Assembly: GCA_003486665.1 (NCBI GenBank)
Contig: DNGF01000126.1
Coordinates: forward strand, 1-5,844
DNA length: 5,844 bases
Origin: Oscillospiraceae bacterium
GTDB lineage: Bacteria > Bacillota > Clostridia > Oscillospirales > Acutalibacteraceae
Reading direction: 5' to 3'
Shown here: positions 1 through 5,844 of the stretch, piece by piece
Position numbering within the stretch: the stretch's first letter is position 1
Layout of the letters: every line of letters begins with the position of its first letter
Notes under the pieces: generated by a model
Told to the model about the DNA's origin: nothing
The model's database searches: none
Seen by the model: the letters and a program-made list of their open reading frames with translations, nothing else
Made by a program: the position numbers and the translations under genes

Positions 1-50
1 TGGGCTCCTCCTCCGGGGGAGCTGTCACGAAGTGACTGAGGGAGTGAATT
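1..50. repeat. GC-rich palindromic intergenic repeat (cut by window edge)
   Basis: Two adjacent hairpins can be read directly. Positions 4-11 pair with 15-22 around a TCC loop (8 bp, one G-T wobble). Positions 24-28 (GTCAC) pair with 32-36 (GTGAC) around a GAA loop. A CTCC-rich arm on the left and GAGGGAG at 38-44 could form a competing longer stem. The element is much more GC-rich than the AT-rich sequence at 45-104 and starts at or before the window edge. From memory, elements with GGGGGAGC and CTCCCTC arms around a GTCAC/GTGAC stem are scattered in many copies through gut clostridial genomes; I could not search for this. It lies 55 bp past the stop codon of the beta-helix gene. There it might end the transcript, although no clear T-tract follows on the minus strand. 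Confidence 0.55.
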
Positions 51-104
51 ATTAAGCATATGTATGCCAACAATTTATATATTCGTCTGTTCAGTCACAA
101 ATTC

Positions 105-1943
105 TTAAATCGCCGATTTAATGTCCTTAAATTCAATCAATCTCTGGAACGGAGCTTTAATTGATGCCGTATATTCGTTGCCTCTGATCGTTACCTTGGA
201 GCAGCTTTGACGGATTATAATACGTCCGCGCCTTGATTCACGGTCGCCGTCCTTATTATTGATCCTGTTGCCGCATATTTTGAGATTGGACACATTGGAA
301 GCGTCAATAAGTCTGTCGTAAAAATTGTCAAAGCTGTTGTTTTCAACAGTTATGTTGTAGAAAAGGGTAGAATCGGCTGAGTGACCGTCAATGTTTGTCG
401 AAATACTTATCTGTGAACTCCACTCGACAACGTTGCACTCGGTAAAGCTGTTGTTTCTTATAACGAGTCCGTTAACACCCGTACCCTCAAGCCAAAGTCC
501 CGATGAGATATCCATTATAACCTTGATCGGGTTTGCCATTATCTTGTAAAATCTGTTGTTTTCGCAAAGACCGTTATCGCTTTGCAGAAGAAGACCGCGC
601 GCACGGTTCTCGTGGAAATAATTGTTGCTTATAACGTAATTTCCGCTGTCGATGCTACCGTTTGAAACGATGCAATCCTTGACAATATAATCGGGAAGCT
701 CTTTGTCAAAGGTAAGTCTGTTGCCGCCGACTGATGTAACGGTTGCCGAAAAGCCGAGATCCTCAAAGCCATTGCCGCTGAAAATCGCAGTGTCGCCGAC
801 AGCAAAATTGTTCGCATTGGTGTAAATTTTCACCGTTTTGCCGTCAAGCTTGTCAGTTACCATGGCGATATTGTCATGCACATTTACATCATCATCACCC
901 ATGAAGCTGAAATCACAGTCGCTGATCTTGAATTTGCCGTTGGTGTTTGCGATGTGTACGCCGTCGGCAGTGGCGGAAATCCGATGATCGTTTTCATGGT
1001 CGGGATCAAGCGCAATTACACAGTCAAGAAGCTGAAAACGCTCCGAGCGGCTTTCAATAAGCCAGCCCATACCTGCAATTGCGTACAGCTTAACCTTCGA
1101 AAAAGTGATGTTCGATGTGTTGTGAACATTAAATGCGTTGCCGTCATAAACATGGTGGCGGAGAAGATAGACCTCACCTTTTTTATAGCTGTCAAGCGAA
1201 CCGTCATGTGTGATTTTCAGCACGTTGCGGTCTGTCTTTTCGACAGCCCTTATTGCGCCGGGTGTCTGATAGACGTAGCTTTCCCTGAATTCATGTCTTG
1301 TTCCGGGAGTGAGCGTTTCCGGATCGTATTTTGTAAATGCCATTATCGGAATATCCTCGGAAACCTCGTCAAGCTCGGTGAATTCAATTTCAAGAGTGTG
1401 CGCTCGTTTGTTGGCTTTTTTCACCTTTACGATCGAAGCGAGTCTTGAAGTCGCAAAATTCCATGTGATGCTCAGACCGCGAAATTCAATGCAGTCGCAG
1501 TTGACAATAATAAAATAATTCGGGTGTTCGAAGATGAACTGCGCCCCGTCTGCGTCAATGAGAATGTTTTTTAAACCGTCAAGCATTATTGCCTTGTCGG
1601 TTCGGAAAAAATATTTGCCGCCGTCAACCTTGAGTATAGTGTTCGGGTTAGCCTTGCAATACTCGATCGCACTGCAAAATGCCGTGTAATTGTCGTTTGC
1701 GTCGGTACTCACGCCGAAATCCGAAGCGTTGACGGTTTTATAGTTTTTCTCGTTCGGTCTTGCAATGTAGAAGGCCGAATCATTTACGCCGTCAACACGG
1801 TCGTAGATATGCGAATTGTCGGCAGTCGGCTCGCTTTCGAGAGCGAGGTTTTCAGGCACGGCAATCGGCGTCGGTTCAAGCTTAAAGATCGGAGCGACAA
1901 GCATTAAAAAGGAAGTTATAATACATAAAAGCGTTTGTGTCAT
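105..1943 (-). CDS. Right-handed parallel beta-helix protein, GH110-like (putative alpha-1,3-galactosidase)
   Basis: A 612-residue protein, about the usual length for GH110. Residues 4-20 form a hydrophobic stretch (LLCIITSFLMLVAPIF) that probably acts as a signal peptide or membrane anchor, followed by a Pro/Glu-rich linker to about 45. Residues 70-112 resemble the start of pectate-lyase-like beta-helices (ASDFGVSTDANDN). From about 270 to 600 there are repeated helix rungs of the form 'xxIxxNxF' (for example VISNNYF, LVIRNNSF, ITVENNSF). The segment ATADGVH (325-330) and then GDDDVNVHD (349-357) resembles the GH110 signature. D327 and the D350/D351 pair have the spacing I recall for the GH110 catalytic aspartates, but no alignment was run. 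GH110 enzymes cleave terminal alpha-1,3-galactose, as in the blood-group B antigen. The start is fixed by a GAGGTGG ribosome binding site and by an in-frame stop three codons upstream. It is the last gene of the operon. Beta-helix fold is near certain; the substrate is inferred, and another polysaccharide glycosidase or lyase is possible. Confidence 0.85.
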   Translation of the reverse strand: MTQTLLCIITSFLMLVAPIFKLEPTPIAVPENLALESEPTADNSHIYDRVDGVNDSAFYIARPNEKNYKTVNASDFGVSTDANDNYTAFCSAIEYCKANPNTILKVDGGKYFFRTDKAIMLDGLKNILIDADGAQFIFEHPNYFIIVNCDCIEFRGLSITWNFATSRLASIVKVKKANKRAHTLEIEFTELDEVSEDIPIMAFTKYDPETLTPGTRHEFRESYVYQTPGAIRAVEKTDRNVLKITHDGSLDSYKKGEVYLLRHHVYDGNAFNVHNTSNITFSKVKLYAIAGMGWLIESRSERFQLLDCVIALDPDHENDHRISATADGVHIANTNGKFKISDCDFSFMGDDDVNVHDNIAMVTDKLDGKTVKIYTNANNFAVGDTAIFSGNGFEDLGFSATVTSVGGNRLTFDKELPDYIVKDCIVSNGSIDSGNYVISNNYFHENRARGLLLQSDNGLCENNRFYKIMANPIKVIMDISSGLWLEGTGVNGLVIRNNSFTECNVVEWSSQISISTNIDGHSADSTLFYNITVENNSFDNFYDRLIDASNVSNLKICGNRINNKDGDRESRRGRIIIRQSCSKVTIRGNEYTASIKAPFQRLIEFKDIKSAI

Positions 1944-1947
1944 TTTG

Positions 1948-1954
1948 CCACCTC
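1948..1954 (-). promoter_or_regulatory. Ribosome binding site of the beta-helix gene overlapping the thioesterase stop
   Basis: On the minus strand GAGGTGG lies four bases before the ATG at 1943. Its first two bases are the last two of the thioesterase TGA stop (1955-1953). This arrangement suggests translational coupling of the two genes. It also fixes the start of the beta-helix protein, because the same TGA is the in-frame stop just upstream. Confidence 0.8.
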
Positions 1955-2354
1955 ATTTTGCGCTGATGTGGAATCCCGTTGTGCTTATGACGGCGATTTC
2001 CGCACCGAGATCGTCTGTTATCGTTATTTCGTAGAAGCAGAGCTTTCTGCCCTCTTTGATCTTTTTGCACTCGGCGAAAAGCTTTTTACCCCTTGATGAT
2101 GTCAGGTAGCTTATATGGCTGTCCGCCGTGGCGGTGAAGCTTTCGGGAGTGTTGGTCGCAGCGGCAAAGGCAAAGTCGGCAAGGGTGAACATAACGCCGC
2201 CCATGACCTGACCGTGTGCGCCGTAGTGACGTTCATCAAGCTCAAGACTGCACTTGGAATAGCAGTCGTCAACATCGTCAATTTTTACGCCCGTGACCTC
2301 AACGGCGTATCTGTCGCCCTCAAAAAAGCGGCGAACCTCTTCAATATTTCTCAT
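1953..2354 (-). CDS. PaaI-like hotdog-fold thioesterase
   Basis: A 133-residue protein, the usual length for a single-domain PaaI/YdiI-type acyl-CoA thioesterase, which hydrolyses acyl- or aryl-CoA thioesters in the cytoplasm, normally as a tetramer. An N-terminal strand/helix region (1-40) leads into HYGAHGQVMGGVMFTLAD (43-60) and FAFAAATN (61-68), the central hotdog helix with its conserved LAD aspartate (D60) as likely catalytic acid/base. The later strands include DSHISYL (78-84) and a C-terminal strand ending TTGFHI. The classic family motif is N-x2-G-x2-H-G-G. Here the Asn position is G45 and the His position is M51, so catalytic details may differ from E. coli PaaI. It starts 25 bp after the oxidoreductase stop, with AAAGGA about nine bases before the ATG. 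The substrate is unknown, and the link to the flanking sugar genes is not explained by the sequence. Confidence 0.85.
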   Translation of the reverse strand: MRNIEEVRRFFEGDRYAVEVTGVKIDDVDDCYSKCSLELDERHYGAHGQVMGGVMFTLADFAFAAATNTPESFTATADSHISYLTSSRGKKLFAECKKIKEGRKLCFYEITITDDLGAEIAVISTTGFHISAK

Positions 2355-2379
2355 ATAATCAGTCCTTTGGATTTGTTAT

Positions 2380-3468
2380 TTATTCATCAAAATAAATCGG
2401 CTTGCCCGTCTTGGCTGATTCGTAGATCGCTTCAAGAATCTGCGTTACAACGAGCGCCTGACTTGCCTTTGTGCGCGGCTCATGGTCGTTGATAACCGCG
2501 TCGAGCCATGCTCTTGCTTCAAGCACGGACGGATCCTCGTCACCGTCACCGTCATAGAATGCAACTCCGCCCGCATCAAGGTCGGGCTTGAGAACGCACT
2601 GTCTGCCGTTTTTGATAAAGTTGATATTAAGTCCGTCAAACATATCTGCACCGCCCTCGGTGCCGCAGACCATTGTTATTGCCTCTTTGGGATTTCTGAT
2701 GTTTAAAGCCCAGCTTGATTCAAGCATTATCGTTGCGCCGTTCTCCATAACGATGAAGCCGAAAGCCGCGTCCTCAACCGTAAATTTTTCGGGATCCCAG
2801 TCGCCCCAAGCATTGCCGCAGTCCTTCTGATTTTTGAGCTTTTCAAAGGTCGTGCCGACTACCATCTTCGGCTTGTAGTTATCCATCATCCAAAGGGTGA
2901 GGTCGAGCGCATGAGTACCGATATCAATGAGCGGACCGCCGCCCTGCTCGTACTCGTTGAGGAAAACACCCCATGTCGGAACCGCACGGCGGCGAAGTGC
3001 AATAGCCTTGCCATAGTAGATTTCACCAAGCTCGCCGTCCTCACACAGCTTTTTAAGATAGAGCGAATCCGCTCTCCAGCGGCTCTGATAACCTATTGTG
3101 AGCTTCATGCCCGTTCTTTCGGAAGTGTCAAGCATTTCCTTAGCCTCTTTATATGTCTTTGCCATCGGCTTTTCGCACATTACGTGTTTGCCTGCCTCCA
3201 TCGCGTCGATGGAAATATACGCGTGCGAGCGATTGGGCGTACAAACGTGAACAACCTCAATTTCCTGATCCTTGAGAAGCTCCTTGTAGTCCGTGTAGAC
3301 CTTTGCACCCTCAACGCCGTATTCTTCGGCAGCCTTAACTGCCCTTTCCTCGATGATATCGCAGAAAGCAACCATCTGAGCATTCTTTATTTTCTTGAGC
3401 GAGGGCATATGCTTCCCGTTGGCAATACCGCCGCATCCGATTATACCGATCTTTACAATTCTGTCCAT
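2380..3468 (-). CDS. Gfo/Idh/MocA family NAD(P)-dependent oxidoreductase
   Basis: A 362-residue protein, normal for the family. Residues 4-16 carry the Rossmann dinucleotide-binding loop (GIIGCGGIA, 8-16). CDI at 36-38 ends strand beta-2, where the acidic residue usually contacts the ribose and favours NAD. The family motif CEKP is at 98-101, with K100 the conserved active-site lysine. GGGPLIDIGTHALD at 176-189 holds the D182/H186 pair expected for substrate binding and catalysis. The C-terminal half (about 125-345) is the family's alpha/beta substrate domain. Members oxidise or reduce a hydroxyl/keto group on sugars or inositols; a few relatives (GH109) use NAD for glycoside cleavage. The exact substrate cannot be read here. 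It is the first gene of a three-gene operon, behind a good promoter and the ribosome binding site AAGGAG about seven bases before the ATG. The ATG directly precedes the Rossmann strand, which supports this start. Confidence 0.93.
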   Translation of the reverse strand: MDRIVKIGIIGCGGIANGKHMPSLKKIKNAQMVAFCDIIEERAVKAAEEYGVEGAKVYTDYKELLKDQEIEVVHVCTPNRSHAYISIDAMEAGKHVMCEKPMAKTYKEAKEMLDTSERTGMKLTIGYQSRWRADSLYLKKLCEDGELGEIYYGKAIALRRRAVPTWGVFLNEYEQGGGPLIDIGTHALDLTLWMMDNYKPKMVVGTTFEKLKNQKDCGNAWGDWDPEKFTVEDAAFGFIVMENGATIMLESSWALNIRNPKEAITMVCGTEGGADMFDGLNINFIKNGRQCVLKPDLDAGGVAFYDGDGDEDPSVLEARAWLDAVINDHEPRTKASQALVVTQILEAIYESAKTGKPIYFDE

Positions 3469-3496
3469 TTTATAGCTCCTTTATTCGGTTTGTTTT

Positions 3497-3524
3497 ATGA
3501 TATCATATTGAGTGAAAAAGTCAA
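3497..3524 (-). promoter_or_regulatory. Sigma-A-type promoter of the oxidoreductase-thioesterase-beta-helix operon
   Basis: Read on the minus strand, TTGACT (3524-3519) is followed after 16 bases by TATCAT (3502-3497), each one mismatch from consensus. The -10 is preceded by TGA, giving an extended -10 (TGnTATCAT). The predicted transcript start is roughly 3490, leaving a leader of about 20 bases with the AAGGAG ribosome binding site. A perfect 12-bp palindrome (TATGATATCATA, 3496-3507) covers the -10. Confidence 0.72.
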
Positions 3525-3570
3525 GGTAATATGTTCGCAAAATCGGAATACCGCCTTGCAAAAACAGCAC

Positions 3571-3599
3571 TTTATTTTTAAAAAAGGCTGTGATATAAT
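3571..3599 (+). promoter_or_regulatory. Extended -10 promoter of the HAD hydrolase gene
   Basis: A perfect TATAAT at 3594-3599 is preceded by TGA (3591-3593), giving an extended -10. The best-placed -35 at 17-base spacing is TTTATT (3571-3576), which is weak, as is common for extended -10 promoters. The predicted start near 3606 falls directly before the ribosome binding site, so the 5' leader would be only about 15-17 bases. Confidence 0.65.
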
Positions 3600-3606
3600 A
3601 AGCAAA

Positions 3607-3617
3607 AAAGGCGGTGA
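3607..3617 (+). promoter_or_regulatory. Ribosome binding site that sets the HAD hydrolase start
   Basis: AAAGGCGGTGA matches 10 of 11 bases of the consensus AAAGGAGGTGA. Its AGGCGG core lies seven bases before the ATG at 3622. This start places the HAD motif DLDG at residues 8-11, as is normal for the family. The reading frame stays open far upstream, but that part is antisense to the oxidoreductase and lies upstream of the promoter. Confidence 0.85.
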
Positions 3618-3621
3618 GGCT

Positions 3622-4281
3622 ATGATTAAAACGGTAATATTTGACCTTGACGGTCTGCTGGTTGACAGCGAGCTGATGACGTATGAATTTTACAAGGGAA
3701 TACTTGCCGAAAGGGGAATTGACTTCCCTCTGAAAACATATACCGATGTTTACTGCGGACGTACTGCCGTTCGCAACATGACCGAGCTGATTGAAAATTA
3801 TGACCTGCCGTTTGATCTGGAGAGCGGCATGACTCTAACACGTGAAACGGAGAAAGAATACCTGAAAACCAAAGGCGTTCCGCTCAAAAAGGGTGCAAAG
3901 GAGCTGCTTGATTTTCTCAATAGCAACGGCTGCGGTATTTATCTTGCTTCATCGAGCGGTAGAGATAGGGCTTATAGGATCCTTTCCGTAAACGGTATAG
4001 ACGGATATTTTGACGGCGGAGTTTTCGGTGATGAAATCGAACACAGTAAGCCGGCACCCGATATTTTTCTTAAAGCGAGAGAAAAGGCGGGAGCGAAAGC
4101 GGAGGAGTGTCTTGTTCTTGAGGACAGCGATGCAGGAATCCATGCCGCCTATGCCGCAGGAATCCCCGTTATCTGCATTCCCGATCTGAAACAGCCGTCC
4201 GAGGAATCGAGAAAAATGGCAAAGCTTGTGCTTCCGTCATTGCTTGATGTTAAGGAAAAGCTCAAAAACAACGAAATATAA
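3622..4281 (+). CDS. HAD superfamily hydrolase, beta-phosphoglucomutase-like (subfamily IA)
   Basis: A 219-residue protein with all four HAD motifs. Motif I is FDLDGLLVD (7-15), with D8 the phosphoryl-accepting nucleophile and D10 the general acid/base. Motif II is the serine run in LASSS (108-112). Motif III is K143 in SKPAPD. Motif IV is LEDSDAG (166-172), with E167/D168 as Mg2+ ligands. Residues from about 15 to 85 form the alpha-helical cap typical of subfamily IA. The 'variant 3' pattern (GDE before SKPAPDIFL, then VLEDS) is shared by beta-phosphoglucomutases and by small sugar-phosphate or nucleotide phosphatases; sequence alone does not separate these. The protein is cytoplasmic. The gene is monocistronic, with its own promoter, divergent from the oxidoreductase operon and convergent with the alpha-mannosidase. 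Its position suggests a role with sugar phosphates, but that is only inference. Confidence 0.92.
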   Translation: MIKTVIFDLDGLLVDSELMTYEFYKGILAERGIDFPLKTYTDVYCGRTAVRNMTELIENYDLPFDLESGMTLTRETEKEYLKTKGVPLKKGAKELLDFLNSNGCGIYLASSSGRDRAYRILSVNGIDGYFDGGVFGDEIEHSKPAPDIFLKAREKAGAKAEECLVLEDSDAGIHAAYAAGIPVICIPDLKQPSEESRKMAKLVLPSLLDVKEKLKNNEI

Positions 4282-4320
4282 AAACAGACTGTGGCAAATT
4301 AAACTTGTCACAGTCTGTTT
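4282..4320. terminator. Bidirectional intrinsic terminator between convergent genes
   Basis: AAACAGACTGTG (4282-4293) pairs perfectly with CACAGTCTGTTT (4309-4320). The stem extends through 4294-4297 with 4305-4308 (one G-T wobble) to 16 bp around a 7-base loop (4298-4304). It starts one base after the HAD stop codon and ends 10 bases from the alpha-mannosidase stop. On the minus strand the stem runs into five T residues followed by TATATTT, a good terminator tail for the alpha-mannosidase transcript. On the plus strand the tail is just TTT followed by GCTATTATG, so termination of the HAD transcript may be weaker. Confidence 0.88.
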
Positions 4321-4330
4321 GCTATTATGC

Positions 4331-5844
4331 TTAGATAAGTCTGAATGTCTTGACCTCGTGCGGTTTCATTGTGAATTCAAATTCGCCGTTCTTGCACGGA
4401 ATTTCATGTTCGTCACATTCCATAAGGTTACATTCGATAACCTTTGAATAGTTAAGCTCAAACCATGCCTTTGCCGTGCAATGGCGCGTTTCGGACTCGT
4501 ACATTCTGACGATTACGCCGTTGCCGTCCTGAGCAGGCTTAACTGCGTCAAGAATAACGCTGTCGCCGTCAATTTTTGCAAACGTATGACCGATATCACT
4601 GCCGCTTTTTGCCTTGATAAACTCTCCGTCAAGTCTTATGTTTTCCTCAAAGCCGAGCCTTACAGTATCGGCGTCACGCCACGTTCCGGCGTGCGGATAG
4701 AACGAATATCTGAACGAGTGCATTCCGATATCGCCGACAGGGTCGGGGAGGATCGGACCTCTGAGAAGTGTTATCTTCATCACGTTGTCATGCACGTTGT
4801 AGCCGTATTTGCAGTCGTTGATGATGCTTGCGCCGTAGCCGCCCTCGGAAAGATCTGCCCACTTGTGAGCGCAGAACTCAAACTTTGCCTGATCGTAGCT
4901 TGTGTTGTAATGGGTCGGATATTCCGCCGCACCGTGAGCGATCTCACAGCTTGCATTGCGGCTTCTTATATCAACGGGGAACTCAGCCTTGAGTACCTTT
5001 TCACGCTCGTGCCAGTCAACTGCCGTGTCAAAATCAACCGTCGGCTTGTCCTTTTCAAGAATGATGTCCTGAGTTATTGTTGACTCGTGGAACTTTCTTA
5101 CAACACGGATGACACCCCTGAGCGGTGAGGATTCAATAACCTCAATGCTCTCGGCTCTGTCGAGCGGCCAGAACTTCATCTGATAGTCAAATTCCATGTT
5201 CCACGCGCTCTCGTGAACGGGCTTGTCGCTTGAAACCGTGAGCAGGTTGCCCTTGCCCGTGAGAATCTGTCTGCCCGTCTGCTTGTCGATTACCTCGTCG
5301 AGCAGTCCGTTATCGTCAAGAGTGACCTTGAGATATTTATTTTCAAGTGAATTTTTCGTTGCTTTGATTGTATCGAATTCCGCCGTTTCATCGCAGAGGG
5401 TGAAAATTCCGTAGCCGAATGCGGGAACGGGATCGGCATAGAACTCGATATAATGCTTGCCGTCCTCGTCATAAATCTTGCTTGCGAGAAGCTTGCCGTC
5501 TGAATTCTTGATACCCTTTGCCGCATACGGGATCTCAGCCTTGACAAGACCCTTTGTCTGCCAGGTGAGCATATTCCAAACGAGAATTGAATCGTCCGTC
5601 ACGCTCACATTGTTGAGAATCTTATTCTTGCCGTCACGGACAAGTCTGCCGCCAAGATCACGAAGCTCGGCATATTCCTCTCTCGTGTTCTCCATTGCCT
5701 CGTGAATCGAGGTTCCTGGAAGAATGTCGTGGAACTGATTGATAAGCAGGATCTTCCATGCCTTTTCCATATCCTCGGCAGGATGATCTCCGCCGAAAAC
5801 GTTGAGAATCTCTGCGTTTCTCATCATGAATTCGCTGCGGCGGT
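4331..5844 (-). CDS. GH38 alpha-mannosidase, C-terminal half (5' end beyond window)
   Basis: The frame is open to the window edge, giving 503 visible residues that begin RRSEFMMRNAE. This matches the GH38 region just before the three-helix bundle, so the ATG codons at 5822-5827 are internal. NQFHDILPGTSI (visible 35-46) is a family hallmark, and its histidine (38) corresponds to the fourth zinc ligand of GH38 enzymes. The remainder is the beta-sandwich C-terminal domain, with DKQTGR (about 186-191), DWHERE (276-281), CAHKWADLSE (324-333), NDCKYGY (342-348) and a final KTFRLI. The HKWADLSE and NDCKYG motifs point to the MAN2C1-like (cytosolic/lysosomal-type) branch rather than the Golgi type. 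Members hydrolyse alpha-mannosides with a zinc-dependent retaining mechanism and usually run to around 1000 residues, so about half is missing. The catalytic aspartate and the other zinc ligands lie outside the window. The visible part is intact, without frameshifts, and is followed by a strong terminator. Confidence 0.95.
   Translation of the reverse strand, partial: RRSEFMMRNAEILNVFGGDHPAEDMEKAWKILLINQFHDILPGTSIHEAMENTREEYAELRDLGGRLVRDGKNKILNNVSVTDDSILVWNMLTWQTKGLVKAEIPYAAKGIKNSDGKLLASKIYDEDGKHYIEFYADPVPAFGYGIFTLCDETAEFDTIKATKNSLENKYLKVTLDDNGLLDEVIDKQTGRQILTGKGNLLTVSSDKPVHESAWNMEFDYQMKFWPLDRAESIEVIESSPLRGVIRVVRKFHESTITQDIILEKDKPTVDFDTAVDWHEREKVLKAEFPVDIRSRNASCEIAHGAAEYPTHYNTSYDQAKFEFCAHKWADLSEGGYGASIINDCKYGYNVHDNVMKITLLRGPILPDPVGDIGMHSFRYSFYPHAGTWRDADTVRLGFEENIRLDGEFIKAKSGSDIGHTFAKIDGDSVILDAVKPAQDGNGVIVRMYESETRHCTAKAWFELNYSKVIECNLMECDEHEIPCKNGEFEFTMKPHEVKTFRLI

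Noticed and set aside
1..50. CRISPR repeat or tRNA-like structure
   Set aside because: There is a single copy with no regularly spaced repeats, and the hairpins do not fit a cloverleaf; a dispersed palindromic repeat is the simpler reading.
876..1448. A 190-codon plus-strand open frame within the beta-helix gene
   Set aside because: It is antisense to a protein with clear beta-helix repeats, has no ribosome binding site or recognisable domain, and looks like a shadow of the real gene's codon pattern.
2911..3621. A 237-codon N-terminal extension of the HAD reading frame, open without stops
   Set aside because: It is antisense to the well-supported oxidoreductase, lies upstream of the extended -10 promoter, and shows no domain. 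The ATG at 3622 has a near-consensus ribosome binding site and puts the HAD motif at the normal position.
3469..3621. Riboswitch or attenuator in the divergent intergenic region
   Set aside because: Both predicted leaders are only about 15-20 bases, and I see no known aptamer fold or T-tailed hairpin between promoter and start codon.
4481..5083. A 200-codon plus-strand open frame within the alpha-mannosidase gene
   Set aside because: It is antisense to highly conserved GH38 motifs and has no domain signal of its own.
5822..5827. Paired ATG codons as the start of the alpha-mannosidase
   Set aside because: The frame stays open to the window edge, and the residues before them (RRSEF) match the conserved GH38 sequence at this point, so the gene is truncated by the window rather than short.

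Overview
The window looks like chromosomal DNA from an anaerobic, gut-type Firmicute (Clostridia, probably Oscillospiraceae/Ruminococcus-like). The grounds are moderate GC by eye, strong AAAGGAGG-type ribosome binding sites, sigma-A-type promoters, clostridial-looking protein families, and a GC-rich palindromic repeat at the left edge of a kind I recall as common in gut clostridia. This placement is inference, since no rRNA or other marker gene is present.

Layout, left to right. Positions 1-50 hold a palindromic repeat, cut by the window edge. A tight three-gene minus-strand operon (3468 down to 105) follows. In transcription order it encodes a Gfo/Idh/MocA-type NAD(P)-dependent sugar oxidoreductase, a small PaaI-like hotdog thioesterase, and a 612-residue right-handed beta-helix protein resembling GH110 alpha-1,3-galactosidases. 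A 153-bp divergent intergenic region carries a good promoter for the operon and a separate extended -10 promoter for a plus-strand HAD phosphatase/beta-phosphoglucomutase-like gene (3622-4281). A strong hairpin terminator at 4282-4320 separates the HAD gene from the convergent C-terminal half of a GH38 alpha-mannosidase (4331 to beyond 5844, minus strand).

The common theme is carbohydrate use: a likely exported beta-helix glycosidase, a sugar dehydrogenase, a sugar-phosphate-type HAD phosphatase and an alpha-mannosidase. Alpha-galactosyl and mannosyl linkages both occur in host glycans, so a glycan-foraging locus is a reasonable inference. No transporter or regulator gene is visible. The thioesterase does not obviously fit this theme, yet it sits between the two sugar genes, 25 bp and 9 bp away from them.

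I see no CRISPR array, tRNA, rRNA, insertion sequence, phage gene or defence system. No gene-free stretch exceeds about 155 bp. The least ordinary points are the GH110-like protein with an uncharged N-terminal hydrophobic segment, its coupling to a thioesterase with an atypical active-site motif, and the symmetric elements over both divergent promoters.
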